A stretch of 64,000 nucleotides of DNA from Pogona vitticeps (taxonomy: Eukaryota; Chordata; Lepidosauria; Squamata; Agamidae), in assembly GCF_051106095.1 (NCBI RefSeq), contig NC_135792.1:13883501-13947500 (forward strand), read 5' to 3'. The translations under genes and the position numbers were made by a program. Below the pieces are notes generated by a model. It was not told the origin of the DNA. It saw only the letters and a program-made list of their open reading frames with translations, and ran no database searches. Shown here one piece after another: positions 22,501 through 31,550 of this stretch (its first letter is position 1; each line of letters starts with the position of its first letter).

Positions 22501-25500
22501 GTTGTATATATAAAAGAAGTAAAGAACTCAAATTATTCTAAGGTAAAATTTGAAGGGGATGACAGAAAGATAGAAGCCAGATTATACCTCAGAGAACAAC
22601 CAACAGTTGGAAGCCATTTTAGAGGGAAGTCCTCAGAGCAGGGCCAGAATAAATTTAAAAACTGCGAAGGAAAGGGAGATAAATCTCCAAGTTTTGAAAG
22701 AAAAGCTTCTATATGTTTTGCTAGTGGAGAACAAGGCCACTTTACATCCCAATGCATTAAGAATAGAGATATCTGGGCAACAAAAAAACTTGAATTTGCC
22801 TAAGGAGGTAGATTGCGTAGAGCAGAAGGAGGCACCCACAAGGTCAGTCGAAGTGGGCGCCAGCGCAACCACAGTTAGTGCTAAAGCAGAGAGCCCAGAA
22901 CAACGAGAACAACTCCCAATAGCTCAAATTTGCCAGGGTTATCTGATTGAAAGTAACCAAGAACATGTTAAGAGTGCTTTAGTGAATACTCACTCCCAAA
23001 AAGAAAATAAGGAAATATCTGAGGAAAAACTTGAGTCCCCTAATGAGATAATAGGAGGGAATGAAGAAATAGCTGATGGGGTAACAATAAAGAATCCAAA
23101 TGGAAATACATTTTAAAAGGATCAAGAAACAGATCCAACTTTAGAACAGTGCTTTAAAATGGTGAGCAAAGATCCAGTAACCCCTGAGAACCCTGATGTG
23201 AGAATTGTAGTGGTATTAGGAGAAATGCCTGGTGGCAGCGAAAAGAAGGAAAAGGCGTGTTTACCTTTGTGGAGCCCAAAGGAAATAAAGGGGCAACCAG
23301 GGGGATCACCACAGAAGGCAATGACAAACAATCTGGCAGCAGTAGACTAAGAAGATGAGACATAGATGGAGATGTCAAGGCTGTTGAACTGGAAGAGGCA
23401 CCCAGCCTTCAGACACTCATTGTGACAAGCACAGCACAATAACAAAGCTCCTGAGTGTGGTCGCTTCCAGAAGGATACGTCAAGCACCTAGATAGCAAAG
23501 ACTGCATTTCTACATGGAGAGATTGCAGAAGTGCTTTTATATAGAGCAGCCATTGGGTTTCATCCATCAGAAACATCCTGTTTTTTATGCAAACTAAAGG
23601 CCTGTATGAATTGAAGCAAGCTGTTCAGTCCTGGAATGAGAAACTAAACCTGATGCTACAAGGCTTCAACTAAGGTGATGAGGATAAGTGCTTGTATATC
23701 AGAAGCAGGAATTGACATTTGACCTATATCCTTACATATGTAGATGGCACACTTCTTGCTCCTGTAGGGCAGGGGTCCCCAACCTTGGGCCTCCAGATGT
23801 TCTTGGACTTCAACTCCCAGAAATCCTGGCCAGCAGAGGTGGTGGTGAAGGCTTCTGGGAGATGTAGTCAAAGAACATCTGGAGGCCCAACACTGGGGAC
23901 CACTGCTGTAGGGAACAGAAAGACAAAGAGACTATACGCCATCTTTAAAAAGAGGTGAACATCAAAGAGTTAAGGGATGCAACCAAACCATGCAAAATGG
24001 ATTTTCTGAAAAACAAGGAGGAAAGTGAACCTTTACCAAACCACAGTAAATACAGAGCAGTTATAGGCAAGCTTTTGTACCTCATAACCACTATCAGATC
24101 AGACATAGCTACCACTTTAGGAACACTAAGTTAGTTTGTCAACACAGAGTGATTGGACAGCTGTAAAAAGGGTAGCTAGATATTTGAAAGGGACCATGGG
24201 CTTTAAGTGAAGACTACAAGCTACTAAACACCCAATGCCTGTAGGGCACACTGGTGCAGATCGGGGCAAGGGTAGTACAGATTATAAAGCCATTAGTGGT
24301 TTCCTGTTCGGGTAGAGTGATGGTCCTATTTCATGAGCTAGTCACAAACCGAACAAGATGTTGTAGTTCTGTCTTCCACAGAGTCTGAATTCATGGCTGC
24401 AGCTGAAGCAGGCAGAGACATTCTATTTGTTTGATTGATTTGTATAACCCAGCCCCCCCCCCCAAAAAAAATCTGCCTACCAAGGCCACTCTGGGTGGTT
24501 TAGGGAAAAAAAGAACAATAATCAACAATAATAAATTAAAAAATAAAAATACACATGTAAATGATATAAAAGACTATAAAAGAATAAACATTATAAATTA
24601 GAAACATTATGAACTTAAAAACACAACACAAAAGCATTGAATAAAATTGCATGAGCTAATAACATGAGGAATGAGCATCATCTTTTTTTTGCTGAGCTAT
24701 CTACAGGACCCGATACTTATTTCCTATGGTTGAGACATCTTCCCCTTACAGAACACAATTTTTTTCAGAGACACACACTCTGAAGAATGTTATGTTACAT
24801 GTTTTCAAATTTGGAATTCATATATTGCATGCATTTGGAAAAGATAAGGAATTAGATAAAGTTTGTAGAAATAGGTACTCTGACGTTGCTTAAAATCATT
24901 TTGTGTACCTGGGGAAAGTAGAATAACTAAGATGTGAATGTCTCGAGAAAGACATATTTCACCATGAGTATTACAATGATTTATTCTTTTTCACCCTCTG
25001 AAGGGAGAGGAAACATTTAAATAATGAAAGAACTTAATACCCAGATGAACTTTGATATGGTTGATAAGATTATGTGATCTTATGCTGAAAATTAATGCTT
25101 TGGGGGATAAATATCAGCTGTGACAAACCTCACAAACCTAAGCTACCGAAGAAATACCAATAAAATTCTATAATGCTCTGAGGACATTGTTCAAGTCTCA
25201 TACATCTGACCTTGACAAACTTATTATATGTGTTCTCCTTCATGTGCTATGCAGAGTTATTCATAGTGGCATCCATCAAGGTGCCATCCGAATAAAACTA
25301 CAGCATAAAGTGTTGCTAGTGACATAGGGCACCATACTTGTTACCAACCAGCTTTATCATGCAACGTGAGGCAGCTGCATCAGGCAACTGATTTCTGTTA
25401 CAAAAGAACAGTCCCTTGTAAATGGTCTTTAACTTATTCCTGAAGAAATAGAGGTTCTTCTGCCATCTCACACGCCAAAAGAACCTAGTCTGGTTTTGTT

Positions 25501-26722
25501 AGTATGCCTCTGGATTGTGGGGGAGGAAGCCTTCCTTCTTGTCCTGCCTCAGGCAGCAAAATGTTTTGGGCCAGCGTTGGCCAACCAAAAGCTTTACAAA
25601 ACCAAATGGAAATGAATTCATGGACCCCAAACAGCTCTTGGGCTTGGATAATATTGATCCATTCATGGAACAGGCACGAAACAGCCACTTACTGTATTCT
25701 CCTCAGAAAGCATAAAGATGAACAAACATTAACAATTTGCTGTACAATTATGATCTGTTTTGCAGAAATATTTGGAGGTGAAGTATTAATGGGTCCAGAA
25801 GGACTACCTGAGGGGCCTTAATGGCCAGTAGCTGAGCCACCAGGCACGTTGGTTGTTACAGAAATTACAGCCAATGGCTATCTGGAGAGATCTCCAAAAA
25901 GGTAACAGCCATTTTGGCACCAATGACTCATGCTCGTTCCTTCAACGCCTACCCTACCCCCAGTAACTGAGGGGAGAGACTCACTAAGGTCCCAGTTCAT
26001 AAAGAAGAACATTTTAGCACAGGCACAGTCTAGAAGACAGCTGGCTTAGAAAAGTTACTTTTCTGAAGTACATCACCCAGCATCCTCCAGCCACTGAAAA
26101 GCTAAAATCATCCAGAGGAGTCTCTCTTTCCCTGGAGATTGGATTAGGAGAACGTAAGACTGCTGCTTGTAATAATGCTACTCAGCTTGCATTCAAATGT
26201 GTTTATTTGCAAATACACCCAAATATTACAGAAACACATTATGTCTGTAATATTTTGTTCCAAATTGAATCAAAGCAAGACAGATATTGCCCCTGAATCT
26301 TCCAGCTGATTAAGAAAATGTGTAAGGGTAAGATCTGCAAAACTGCTAAATCAGGAATTACAGTGTGCTCAGCAGCAACTAAAAAAAACTTATACATTAC
26401 AGAATATTTTAGCCATAAATTAAAACATGCATGTGTCCTAATTGATAATCCCAGTTCAAGTAGACCAGTTGAAGCACTTGCTGAATTCCCTTGCCACTGA
26501 TTTGAAAAGGTTCTTGGGACTAACATTTGAGCTTAGGCTCAAAATTAATAAGTAAAAATAATATATTACAATAGTCTTACCTCTTTCTGTAGATTCATAG
26601 ATTTCAACTTCTTGCTGACAGCAGGTGGATCATTGTTCCCTAGATTTGAACTCTGCTTTCTGTGTTTTATGCTTTCTTCATTCATTTCTTGATGCTAATA
26701 AACCTCCTGATATTAGAAAATC
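7447..26722 (-). CDS. SLC7A9: b0,+-type amino acid transporter 1 (partial gene, 7 coding exons seen)
   Basis: SLC7A9 is the 12-TM light subunit that pairs with rBAT (SLC3A1) at the apical membrane of kidney and gut epithelium and exchanges cystine and dibasic for neutral amino acids. Seven coding exons (26581-26685, 17621-17768, 16285-16527, 12986-13111, 10844-10943, 9217-9261, 7447-7570) sum to 891 nt, or 297 codons, with matching phases, no stop, and GT-AG at every junction. Residues track human SLC7A9 closely: GSGIF in TM1, EYPYLMEA before TM3, GLWAYDGW in TM6. Cys150 (YSGCDPP) aligns with human Cys144, the rBAT disulfide partner, and Trp236 with human Trp230. Gly95 of human is Cys101 here. 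The N-terminus is six residues longer than human. TM8-12 lie beyond the left edge. A squamate tandem paralogue is the main alternative. Introns hold only repeats. Confidence 0.9.
8160..8316 (+). mobile_element. Penelope-like element terminal fragment with hammerhead-like core
   Basis: The segment reads CTGAAGATGGCGGCC, then GGTGAAACGTTAGG, then CCTGGAAAACCCACAACAAT, a repeat end common in squamates that I associate with Penelope-like elements. The spacing of CTGAAGA (8193-8199) and GAAAC (8220-8224) resembles a hammerhead ribozyme core, and Penelope-like elements are known to carry such ribozymes. Family assignment is from memory of the motif, not alignment. Confidence 0.5.
8434..8663 (-). 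mobile_element. tRNA-derived SINE, head-truncated
   Basis: GTAAAGGTAAAGGTTCCCCT through GCTAGGTTGGCAGGAG matches the body of the full-length SINE at 58164-58515. Here the tRNA-like head, which lies at the right end of this minus-oriented family, is absent. Confidence 0.75.
9217..9261 (-). CDS. SLC7A9: SLC7A9 coding exon 6 (45-nt micro-exon)
   Basis: 45 nt, phase 2 to phase 2, between a TTTTTTTCCTAG acceptor and a GTAAGG donor. Encodes [14 protein letters not shown] plus split codons, the highly conserved segment after TM6. It is too short to appear as an open frame but is fixed by both splice sites and the continuing phase. Confidence 0.9.
9262..10843. other. SLC7A9 intron
   Basis: No exon or classified repeat recognised. 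It contains a C10/A8 tract near 9404-9421 and an uninterrupted G run of about 18 bases at about 10151-10168. Confidence 0.6.
10844..10943 (-). CDS. SLC7A9: SLC7A9 coding exon 5 (TM6, substrate gate)
   Basis: 100 nt, phase 1 to phase 2, acceptor TTTGCAG and donor GTAATG. Translates to [19 protein letters not shown] followed by [15 protein letters not shown]. The last part is the TM6 segment; its Trp236 (human Trp230) and Asp239 sit where substrate selectivity is set in this transporter. Confidence 0.92.
11443..11586 (+). mobile_element. tRNA-derived SINE (Sauria-like)
   Basis: Starts GCGTGGTGTAATAGATAGAG (tRNA-like A-box region), has GGATTCAGTTCCCC as a B-box relic, and ends with the LINE-derived tail GGTTCCAACTTGATGGCACA, the BovB-type end used by Sauria SINEs. 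Confidence 0.7.
12850..12881. repeat. perfect 14-bp hairpin with GAGA loop
   Basis: CTTTTGTTGGAAAA pairs exactly with TTTTCCAACAAAAG across a four-base GAGA loop. It directly abuts the short Penelope-like tail fragment, so it may be part of that insertion's junction. Confidence 0.8.
12986..13111 (-). CDS. SLC7A9: SLC7A9 coding exon 4 (TM4-TM5)
   Basis: 126 nt encode residues 166-207 with split codons at both ends (phase 1). The acceptor follows a T-rich tract and the donor is GTATGT. The translation contains [20 protein letters not shown] followed by a hydrophobic helix ending LLAKG, matching human residues of the same segment almost one for one. Confidence 0.92.
13505..13671 (-). mobile_element. 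tRNA-derived SINE (Sauria-like), diverged
   Basis: The left end CACTGTCAAGTCAATCCTGA is the reversed LINE-derived tail; the right end reversed reads TGCTCAGTGAGTTAGAGCAA, a tRNA-like head. Diverged but recognisable at both ends. Confidence 0.55.
14488..14697 (+). mobile_element. tRNA-derived SINE
   Basis: GGTTGGATAGCTCAGTAGTT is a clear tRNA A-box head, GGGAGTTTGATTCTCC the B-box region, followed by a body with GGCAAGCTGTACAGTCCCAG and a tail CATCAGTCAGAGTTGACAGA. Confidence 0.75.
15571..15730 (+). repeat. unclassified dispersed repeat, copy 1
   Basis: Shares CATCTGCCAGGGAATCT and GTAGAAGCCCTAC-GCTGGC blocks, in order and spacing, with 26982-27125. It has no tRNA head, poly(A) or LINE frame that I can see. 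Confidence 0.6.
15747..15990. mobile_element. foldback MITE
   Basis: The halves are inverted relative to each other: GAGATAATG near 15766 faces CATTATCTC near 15968, and CATCCTATCGCTCAGGAG faces CTCCGGAGCGATAGGATGG. There is no coding frame. The superfamily is not determined. Confidence 0.55.
16285..16527 (-). CDS. SLC7A9: SLC7A9 coding exon 3 (TM3 and start of TM4)
   Basis: 243 nt encode residues 85-165 (phase 1 to phase 1), acceptor TTCTTCAG and donor GTAAGT. It carries [34 protein letters not shown] and [14 protein letters not shown]. The Cys in SGCDPP is the one that forms the disulfide to rBAT in human. The family SGGEY motif reads SGCEY, a single departure at a usually conserved glycine. 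Confidence 0.93.
16528..17620. other. SLC7A9 intron
   Basis: No exon or recognisable repeat; an ordinary AT-rich intron between coding exons 2 and 3. Confidence 0.6.
17621..17768 (-). CDS. SLC7A9: SLC7A9 coding exon 2 (TM1 and TM2)
   Basis: 148 nt encode residues 36-84 plus the first base of codon 85. The acceptor is TTTCCAAG and the donor GTAATG. The exon opens [16 protein letters not shown] and includes the unwound TM1 motif GSGIF, where the family binds the substrate amino- and carboxyl-groups, then [13 protein letters not shown] of TM2. An L2 LINE begins only about 100 bp upstream of the acceptor. Confidence 0.92.
17868..18812 (+). mobile_element. L2-clade LINE, 5'-truncated 3' end
   Basis: Encodes the end of the RT protein: [18 protein letters not shown], then [36 protein letters not shown] and [17 protein letters not shown] frameshift in the G run near 18100 separates the first segment from the others. 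The 3' end GTAAGCCACCCCGACTAG followed by GAATGAATAAATAATAAA is the usual L2-type tail. It is antisense to SLC7A9, close upstream of the acceptor of coding exon 2. Confidence 0.85.
18813..20339. other. SLC7A9 intron
   Basis: Non-coding, with a short (ATC)n tract near 19447-19470. The last few hundred bases may hold decayed 5' parts of the copia fossil, but I cannot show it. Confidence 0.5.
21036..23313 (+). mobile_element. Gmr1-like Ty3/gypsy element, internally deleted
   Basis: A 5' LTR at 21036-21550 runs TG...CA and is followed directly by a primer-site-like TGGTTGGCAGCGTGGTGGG. A gag frame lies at 22048-22803, with a long charged coiled coil (residues ~50-145) and a CCHC-type zinc knuckle ([14 protein letters not shown]). 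The end of the interior ([13 protein letters not shown]) resembles the region before integrase in the Gmr1 copy at 43.4 kb (ADPTLKDCFGKV). The 3' LTR is represented only by 23202-23313. GAAGG at 21031-21035 and 23314-23318 is a perfect 5-bp target duplication. Most of pol is missing, so the copy is dead. Confidence 0.8.
23770..23905. mobile_element. hAT MITE, 136 bp, copy 1
   Basis: A near-palindrome with ends CAGGGGTCCCCAACCTTGGG and, reversed, CAGTGGTCCCCAGTGTTGGG, flanked by the perfect 8-bp duplication CTGTAGGG. Sister copies of the same family lie at 38656-38791 and 57458-57587. Confidence 0.9.
24425..24690 (-). mobile_element. CR1/L2-type LINE 3' tail
   Basis: Reversed, it reads AAACCACCCAGAGTGGCCTT then a pyrimidine/purine tract and TACAAATCAATCAAACAAAT, the usual end of these LINEs. 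No coding portion is left. Confidence 0.5.
24691..26580. other. SLC7A9 intron
   Basis: The first few hundred bases could be the decayed 3' part of the copia fossil. From about 25200 on I see no exon, repeat family or convincing frame. Confidence 0.5.
26581..26722 (-). CDS. SLC7A9: SLC7A9 first coding exon (5'UTR tail plus residues 1-35)
   Basis: On the minus strand a TTTGCAG acceptor precedes 37 nt of leader, then ATG at 26685 opens 35 codons ending LQKE, followed by the donor GTAAGA. The human protein has the same exon ending (LQKE before LGLISG). The start is the first ATG after the acceptor. The stretch is the hydrophilic cytoplasmic N-terminus and is poorly conserved, as usual in this family. 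Because an acceptor lies upstream of the ATG, a non-coding first exon must exist further upstream. Confidence 0.85.
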
Positions 26723-26981
26723 CTGCAAATAGTCCAAAGTAAACTATGATCATGAAAAAATCCTATCTATACACAACATTCAGTATTCAGTACAGTTTTC
26801 AACAACAACAGCAACAAAAGCATTGCACATCTTTAAGCTGAATATTTCAGTGTGAGCTTTTATAAATTACAGACACAGAACACAATGCATTTATTTATTG
26901 AGATGCAGACAAACAGGCAAACATCTGCCTGAGCTAATAATTTTACATCATGGATCACATTCAAAAAGCTTGCTTTGCAGG

Positions 26982-27125
26982 GAGCTTTCTCCCTTCAAGC
27001 AACCCTTTCATCTGCCAGGGAATCTTTCCAGCCAAAACGTAGAAGCCCTACAGCTGGCCCAAAATGTCCAGCTGGGCAAGATCGAGATTGGGCTGGAGTG
27101 CTCCGTCTTGTGTGACATGTGATTC
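26982..27125 (+). repeat. unclassified dispersed repeat, copy 2
   Basis: Matches 15571-15730 in the same orientation over CATCTGCCAGGGAATCT, CCAGC, GTAGAAGCCCTACAGCTGGC and the following AAATGTCCAGCTGGG segment. Confidence 0.6.
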
Positions 27126-27201
27126 TGGGGAATAGCTTGCATAGGATGACCACAGCATACGTGGTCCAGAAGGCGAGAGATATGCCCACATCAGCGTGTG
27201 C

Positions 27202-27206
<5 letters not shown>

Positions 27207-27242
<36 letters not shown>
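27207..27242. repeat. (GA)n microsatellite
   Basis: About 18 uninterrupted GA units following CGCACA. Nothing ties it to a gene function. Confidence 0.9.
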
Positions 27243-27244
<2 letters not shown>

Positions 27245-28099
27245 ATATGTGAAACAGAGTTTCATTATTTTTTAGCTGAAACAAAAACAAAAAGCAGCAG
27301 ATCACAAAGTGAAAAATAAAATGCAAGCCCAAACATAATCATGGGGAGCCTTTCTGCTCCTCCTGTCTGTCAAGGGTACATCATACAGATTCCACAACTA
27401 CTGTCTATTCTATACACTCTGCAGCTTGTTTACTAATTTTTTCCAAGATGAGGAAGTTGTGCCAGATTGTGCAGTCCCTCTTCCTGAGAAGTTGTACTAA
27501 GTTGTTAGTGTAGCAACAATTTGGCGCAGTGGTGATTGAGTCTATGTGTTCATCACACCTCTTGTGTTCTACATTCATAATCTCCAGTTTCGAGGATCTG
27601 TTTCCCACAGCTTACAGACTTTTAAATGTCACTGAGTGGAATATTGAGGCTCAACACAGGTGCAACGCACACACAACCAGGTAAAAGGCACAGATGTGTT
27701 ATAGCAGCACACACCACGGGCATGCATTATGCTCACAAACCTCTATGCTGCTCCACAAAATTCCTGTGAACACCCAGAGTCAGACAGAACAGTGGTTTAT
27801 CAGAATGAGAAAAGATCTTGTGCTTCTTTCCTTTGCATGCCAGAGTTGGGAGTTTCCAGATTTGCTAATCCAGTTTCCCTTTACATGAAAGCAGCAGGAT
27901 GTAAACTGAAGCTCATGCTGCAAGCCAGGATACCGTGCCAGGATCATACCTGGTATGTTTGTTCATCATGACTGATATCTGAAGTAACACGAAGTAATAG
28001 AGCTGGAGCAGAGGTGAACAGGAGGTCAACTGGGACCATATAGTAGATTTGTGGGTGATTTGCAGTAGAATAATTATAATCATATGCCATCATGGGCCA

Positions 28100-28313
28100 T
28101 CATGTCAATTCTAACTTATTGTGACCCTTTCCAGTGTTTTCCAGGTTGAGAATATTGAGAAGTGGTTCACCATTATCTTCATCTGGGGGCGCCCTGAGAC
28201 TCTGCAGTTTGCCTAAGGCCACACACCTCTACTCCCTGGAGGTACAGTGGGGGTTTCAAACTCCCAACCTCTGGCTCCACAGCCAGATACCTATCTTACT
28301 GAGCTATCCAGCC
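28100..28313 (-). mobile_element. tRNA-derived SINE
   Basis: Reversed, the right end reads GGCTGGATAGCTCAGTAAGA, then GCTGTGGAGCCAGAGGTTGG and GGGAGTTTGAAACCCC: intact A- and B-box-like blocks. The left end is the LINE-derived tail (TGTCAATTCTAACTTATTGT). Confidence 0.8.
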
Positions 28314-28736
28314 ATAGATCACTTACATTTCTGGGTGCCAGTTATTTGATATTGATCATAACAAGAACTCCTTTTCCAGTCCTACATTATATTGTTGAAA
28401 CAAAGTTTTGTGTGACCAGAAGACAATTTTTGCGAAGTAGCCAGTGGTGGAAGAACAAGGCTCACACTTAATTCTGGCATTTATACTGCTCAGAATTTTC
28501 AGTCTCAAGTGTTTTGCTTTGTTTGCACCAGGGCATCATGGGGAGTGGACCTTGAGGATCTAATGAAAAACAAAGCCTTCTCATAAACCTAAAGTCTGCA
28601 CATCCCAGCCTATGAAAGACTTTGTGCATGCACTGAATGACATTTCTGCAACACAGAGCAAATACACTGGAATCCATAGCAACTATTTAGATTGTCTATA
28701 TTTGTTGCATTAATATATAAAATATAATACTCCAAC

Positions 28737-29706
28737 TGGGGTAACAAGTGGGGTACCCCAAGGCTCAGTCCTGGGTCCAGTGCTCTTCAACATTTTTATT
28801 AATGACCGGTATGAGGGAGTGCAGGGAATGCCTGTCAAATTTACAGATGACACAAAATTAGTGGAATAGCTAATACCCTGGAAGACTGAAACAAAATTCA
28901 AATTATCTGGATAGGCACTGGACTGAAAACAACAGAATGAAATTTAACAGGGATAAGAGCAAAGTACTGCACCTCGGAAATAGAAACCTATTGCACAGTT
29001 ACAAGATGGAGGTTGTCTGGCTCAGCAATACTACAAGTGAGAAGGATCTTGGAATTGTTCTAGATCACAAGCTGAATATGACCCAACAGTGTGACGTGGC
29101 TACAAAAAAGGCAAATGCTATTTTAGGCTGCATTAACAGAAGGACAGTTTCCAAATCCCATGATGTGCTAGTTCCCCTCTATTCAGCACTTGTTAGGCCT
29201 CACCTTGAGTATTGTGTCCATTTCTGGACACCACACTTCAATAGGGATGTTAACAAATTGGAACAAGTTCAGAGGAGGGTGACAAGGATGATCAGGGGGC
29301 TGGAAACCAAGCCTTAGGAGGAAAGGCTGAAAGAATTGGGCATGTTTAGCTTTGAGAAGACAGAGGGATAATATGATAACACTTTTCAAATACTTGAAAG
29401 GCTGTCATACAGAGGAGAGGCAGGGTCTCTTCTCAATCCTCCCAGAGTGCAGGACACACAACAATGGGCTCAAGTTACAGGAAGCCAGATCTTGATTGCA
29501 TGTCAGGAAAAACCTCCTAACTGTTAGAGCGGTACAACAGTGGAACCAAGTACCTCGAGAGGAGGTGAGTGCTCCAACACTTGGAGGCGTTCAAGAGAAA
29601 TTTAGACAACCATCTGGCAAATATATTTTGATTTGTATATGTGCATAGAGCAGGGGGTTGGACTTGATGGCCTTGAGCCCCTTCTAACTTCACTGTTCTA
29701 TGATAT
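28737..29706 (+). mobile_element. CR1 LINE, 5'-truncated
   Basis: Encodes RT segments [29 protein letters not shown], then in a 126-codon frame NRDKSKVLHLGNRN, EKDLGIVLDHKLNM, ATKKANAILGCINRRT and SALVRPHLEYCVHFWTP. Stops and frameshifts interrupt the rest. It ends with GGACTTGATGGCCTTGAGCC, TTCACTGTTCTATGATAT, the typical CR1 3' end. Confidence 0.9.
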
Positions 29707-29934
29707 CAGGATTCTAAAGGCACATACTTACCATGAATGCTATCAATATTGTCCATTACCCAGCCAATATGAAACACTTTCAAGTTACACTGATTTAGTT
29801 GAGGAATTTAGCAGATCACCTCAAAAATAATTAAGACAGCCCTACAAAGTGGACTGTGGGGACTTAGTTTTTTTAAAAAAAGACTTAGTTTTTTAAGAAA
29901 GAAGTTGTTTAAGGCCATCTGACAAGTTTGTGGC

Positions 29935-30020
29935 ATGGTGAGGTTTTAACTCAGAGTGGTATAGATTTACCAGATGAGCGGGATATAAATCAAATAAATA
30001 AATAAATAAATAAATAAACT
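29935..30020 (+). mobile_element. L2-type LINE tail with (ATAA)n
   Basis: GATGAGCGGGATATAAATCA followed by six ATAA units is the L2-type 3' end seen intact at 18750-18812. Confidence 0.5.
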
Positions 30021-30109
30021 CCTAACCTGGAAAGAAAGGTGAGTTGAAGATAAGGTGTGTTCTTATCTTAGTGACAATTCAGAAAGAAGATACCAGTATT
30101 ATGGCTATA

Positions 30110-30860
30110 AAATCTTGCAAAATGATGGTTAGAGCATTTTGGAGGTCAGTTTAAAGTGCAGGTTTTGATACTTGAAGCTCTGTAGTGTCCAGAACCAAGT
30201 CCTTCAGAGGCCTGTCTTCACCTACTCTAGCTTGTTTGAGTCCGACTCACAGGCTCGCTGCAAAGGGAACAAGGTAAGGCTATACGCCCGGGAAAGGAAG
30301 GCCTTTCTAGCTGTGGCTTTCTCTTTGTGAAATACTTGGCTCTTGGAAGCAGGCAGCCTTTATCTCTACAGGCTTTAAAAAGAGCCATTTAAAACCCTTT
30401 TATTTCCACTGCATTTTCATAAACATGTTTCCCTGGCCTGAGAATGGCTTAGGCTGTAAGCATTTACAGTGGACCCTCGACTTACAGACGGCTCGACTTA
30501 CAGACTTTTCGAGTTACAAACTTCTCTGGCTGCAAAATTTAGATTCGACTTGCAGCCAGAGAATCGACTTACAGACCAGAAAAAAACCAAAATGGAATAA
30601 AAATAGAATAAAAACCACTGGTTATGGGATTAATCGGTTTTCAGTGCATTGTAGGTCAATGGAGATTCGACTTACAGACTTTTCGACTTGCAGCCACCAT
30701 TCCAATACGGATTAATTCCTTAAGTAGAGGGTCCACTGTATTAGGTGTTAGTATTTTTCTGGTCTGGATAGCTTTATTTTCTGTAATGGTTACTGCCATT
30801 TTGATTACTTAAAGCCACATTGGGGTGACTGATTAATTCTTGCACATTATGGACAGGAGC
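30110..30860 (+). mobile_element. degraded L2/CR1-type LINE end, split by a MITE
   Basis: 30270-30420 encodes ERKAFLAVAFSL and KEPFKTLLFPLHFH, the C-terminal end of L2-type pol proteins, with several stops. The sequence resumes after the MITE at 30741 with a tail including AGCCACATTGGGGTGACTG. Confidence 0.5.
30467..30738. mobile_element. TA-target MITE (Tigger-like), 272 bp
   Basis: The left end CAGTGGACCCTCGACTTACA faces the reversed right end CAGTGGACCCTCTACTTAAG, with TA at 30465-30466 and 30739-30740. Repeats of CGACTTACAGAC fill the interior. Clear Tc1/mariner-type MITE. Confidence 0.85.
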
Positions 30861-30890
30861 CAGATTTAGCTGTGCTTGGTGTCAAGCTGG

Positions 30891-31063
30891 GCTGTCAAGT
30901 CGGGACCAACTTATGGTGACTCTAATAGAGCTTTCAAGGTAAGTGAGATATTTAAAGAGTGGTTTTACCAGTTCTACTCTCCCAGTCAGTTTCGAAGGCT
31001 GAGCAAAGATTTGAAACCTGTTCTCCAGAGTCCTAGTCCACCACCCTACCCACTACACTGTAC
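30891..31063 (-). mobile_element. tRNA-derived SINE (Sauria-like)
   Basis: The left end GCTGTCAAGTCGGGACCAAC is the reversed tail; reversed, the right end reads AGTGTAGTGGGTAGGGTGGT and GGACTAGGACTCTGGAGAAC, the same head as 11443-11586. Confidence 0.75.
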
Positions 31064-31550
31064 TGGGAATGCTTAGAGTAGACAGCTTGAAATTAATGGG
31101 TCTTATGTTTGCAATGTCAAAAGGTCTCTGTGTAGATACATAATGTATTTCAGAGGCAGGAATCAAAACAGCTCAAATAATCATGAATAAAAACTTACAG
31201 AAGATTAATTAAAATATGGAAAATTAGAAAAAATTGTAAACAATCAATAGGAGAAAGAAACAATACACAGATAAAATGAAATCTGGATGCAACCCAGTGA
31301 GTAATCCGATCCAGTGTTTGTTTACTCAGACATATATCTCACTGTATTTATTTTGTCTTGCTCTCAAGTGAATGTGCACTTGAGAGCACTTTGGGCACCA
31401 CATAAAAAACTTGAACAATAAAAATTTGATACCAGGCAGTGATATTCCCGTTTTTACTCTTTAGAGAGACTTCCATGGAATGCAAACTCAAGTTAGTTAT
31501 TCAAAAAGATCCTTCTGTCTTTCCAGCAGGACAGAAAGAATAACACTTAC
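31064..31550. other. SLC7A9 upstream intron, nothing recognised
   Basis: Between the SINE and the candidate first exon. AT-rich, no repeat family or frame recognised. Confidence 0.5.

Larger units (their letters stand above)
20340..24430 (+). mobile_element. Ty1/copia retrotransposon fossil
   Basis: Parts appear in copia order. Integrase core is at about 20349-20825 ([21 protein letters not shown]), RT at about 23590-23760 ([26 protein letters not shown]), the [10 protein letters not shown]-type stretch near 24160-24200, and RNase H near 24245-24420. It is interrupted by a gypsy element (21036-23313) and a hAT MITE (23770-23905). It is broken at many points and clearly old. Terminal repeats were not found, so outer limits are approximate; a CR1 tail cuts into its right side. 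Confidence 0.75.
26723..28099. other. upstream intron or flank of SLC7A9
   Basis: Contains copy 2 of an unclassified repeat (26982-27125) and a (GA)n tract at about 27207-27242. No gene recognised. Confidence 0.5.

Noticed and set aside
22607-23116. 169-codon frame overlapping the gypsy gag in another frame
   Set aside because: Its start lies in the gag zinc-knuckle region and it belongs to the same decayed element, so it is not reported as a separate gene.
27048-27332. Frames with long SLSLSLSL or ERERER runs
   Set aside because: They are translations of the (GA)n microsatellite, not protein repeats.
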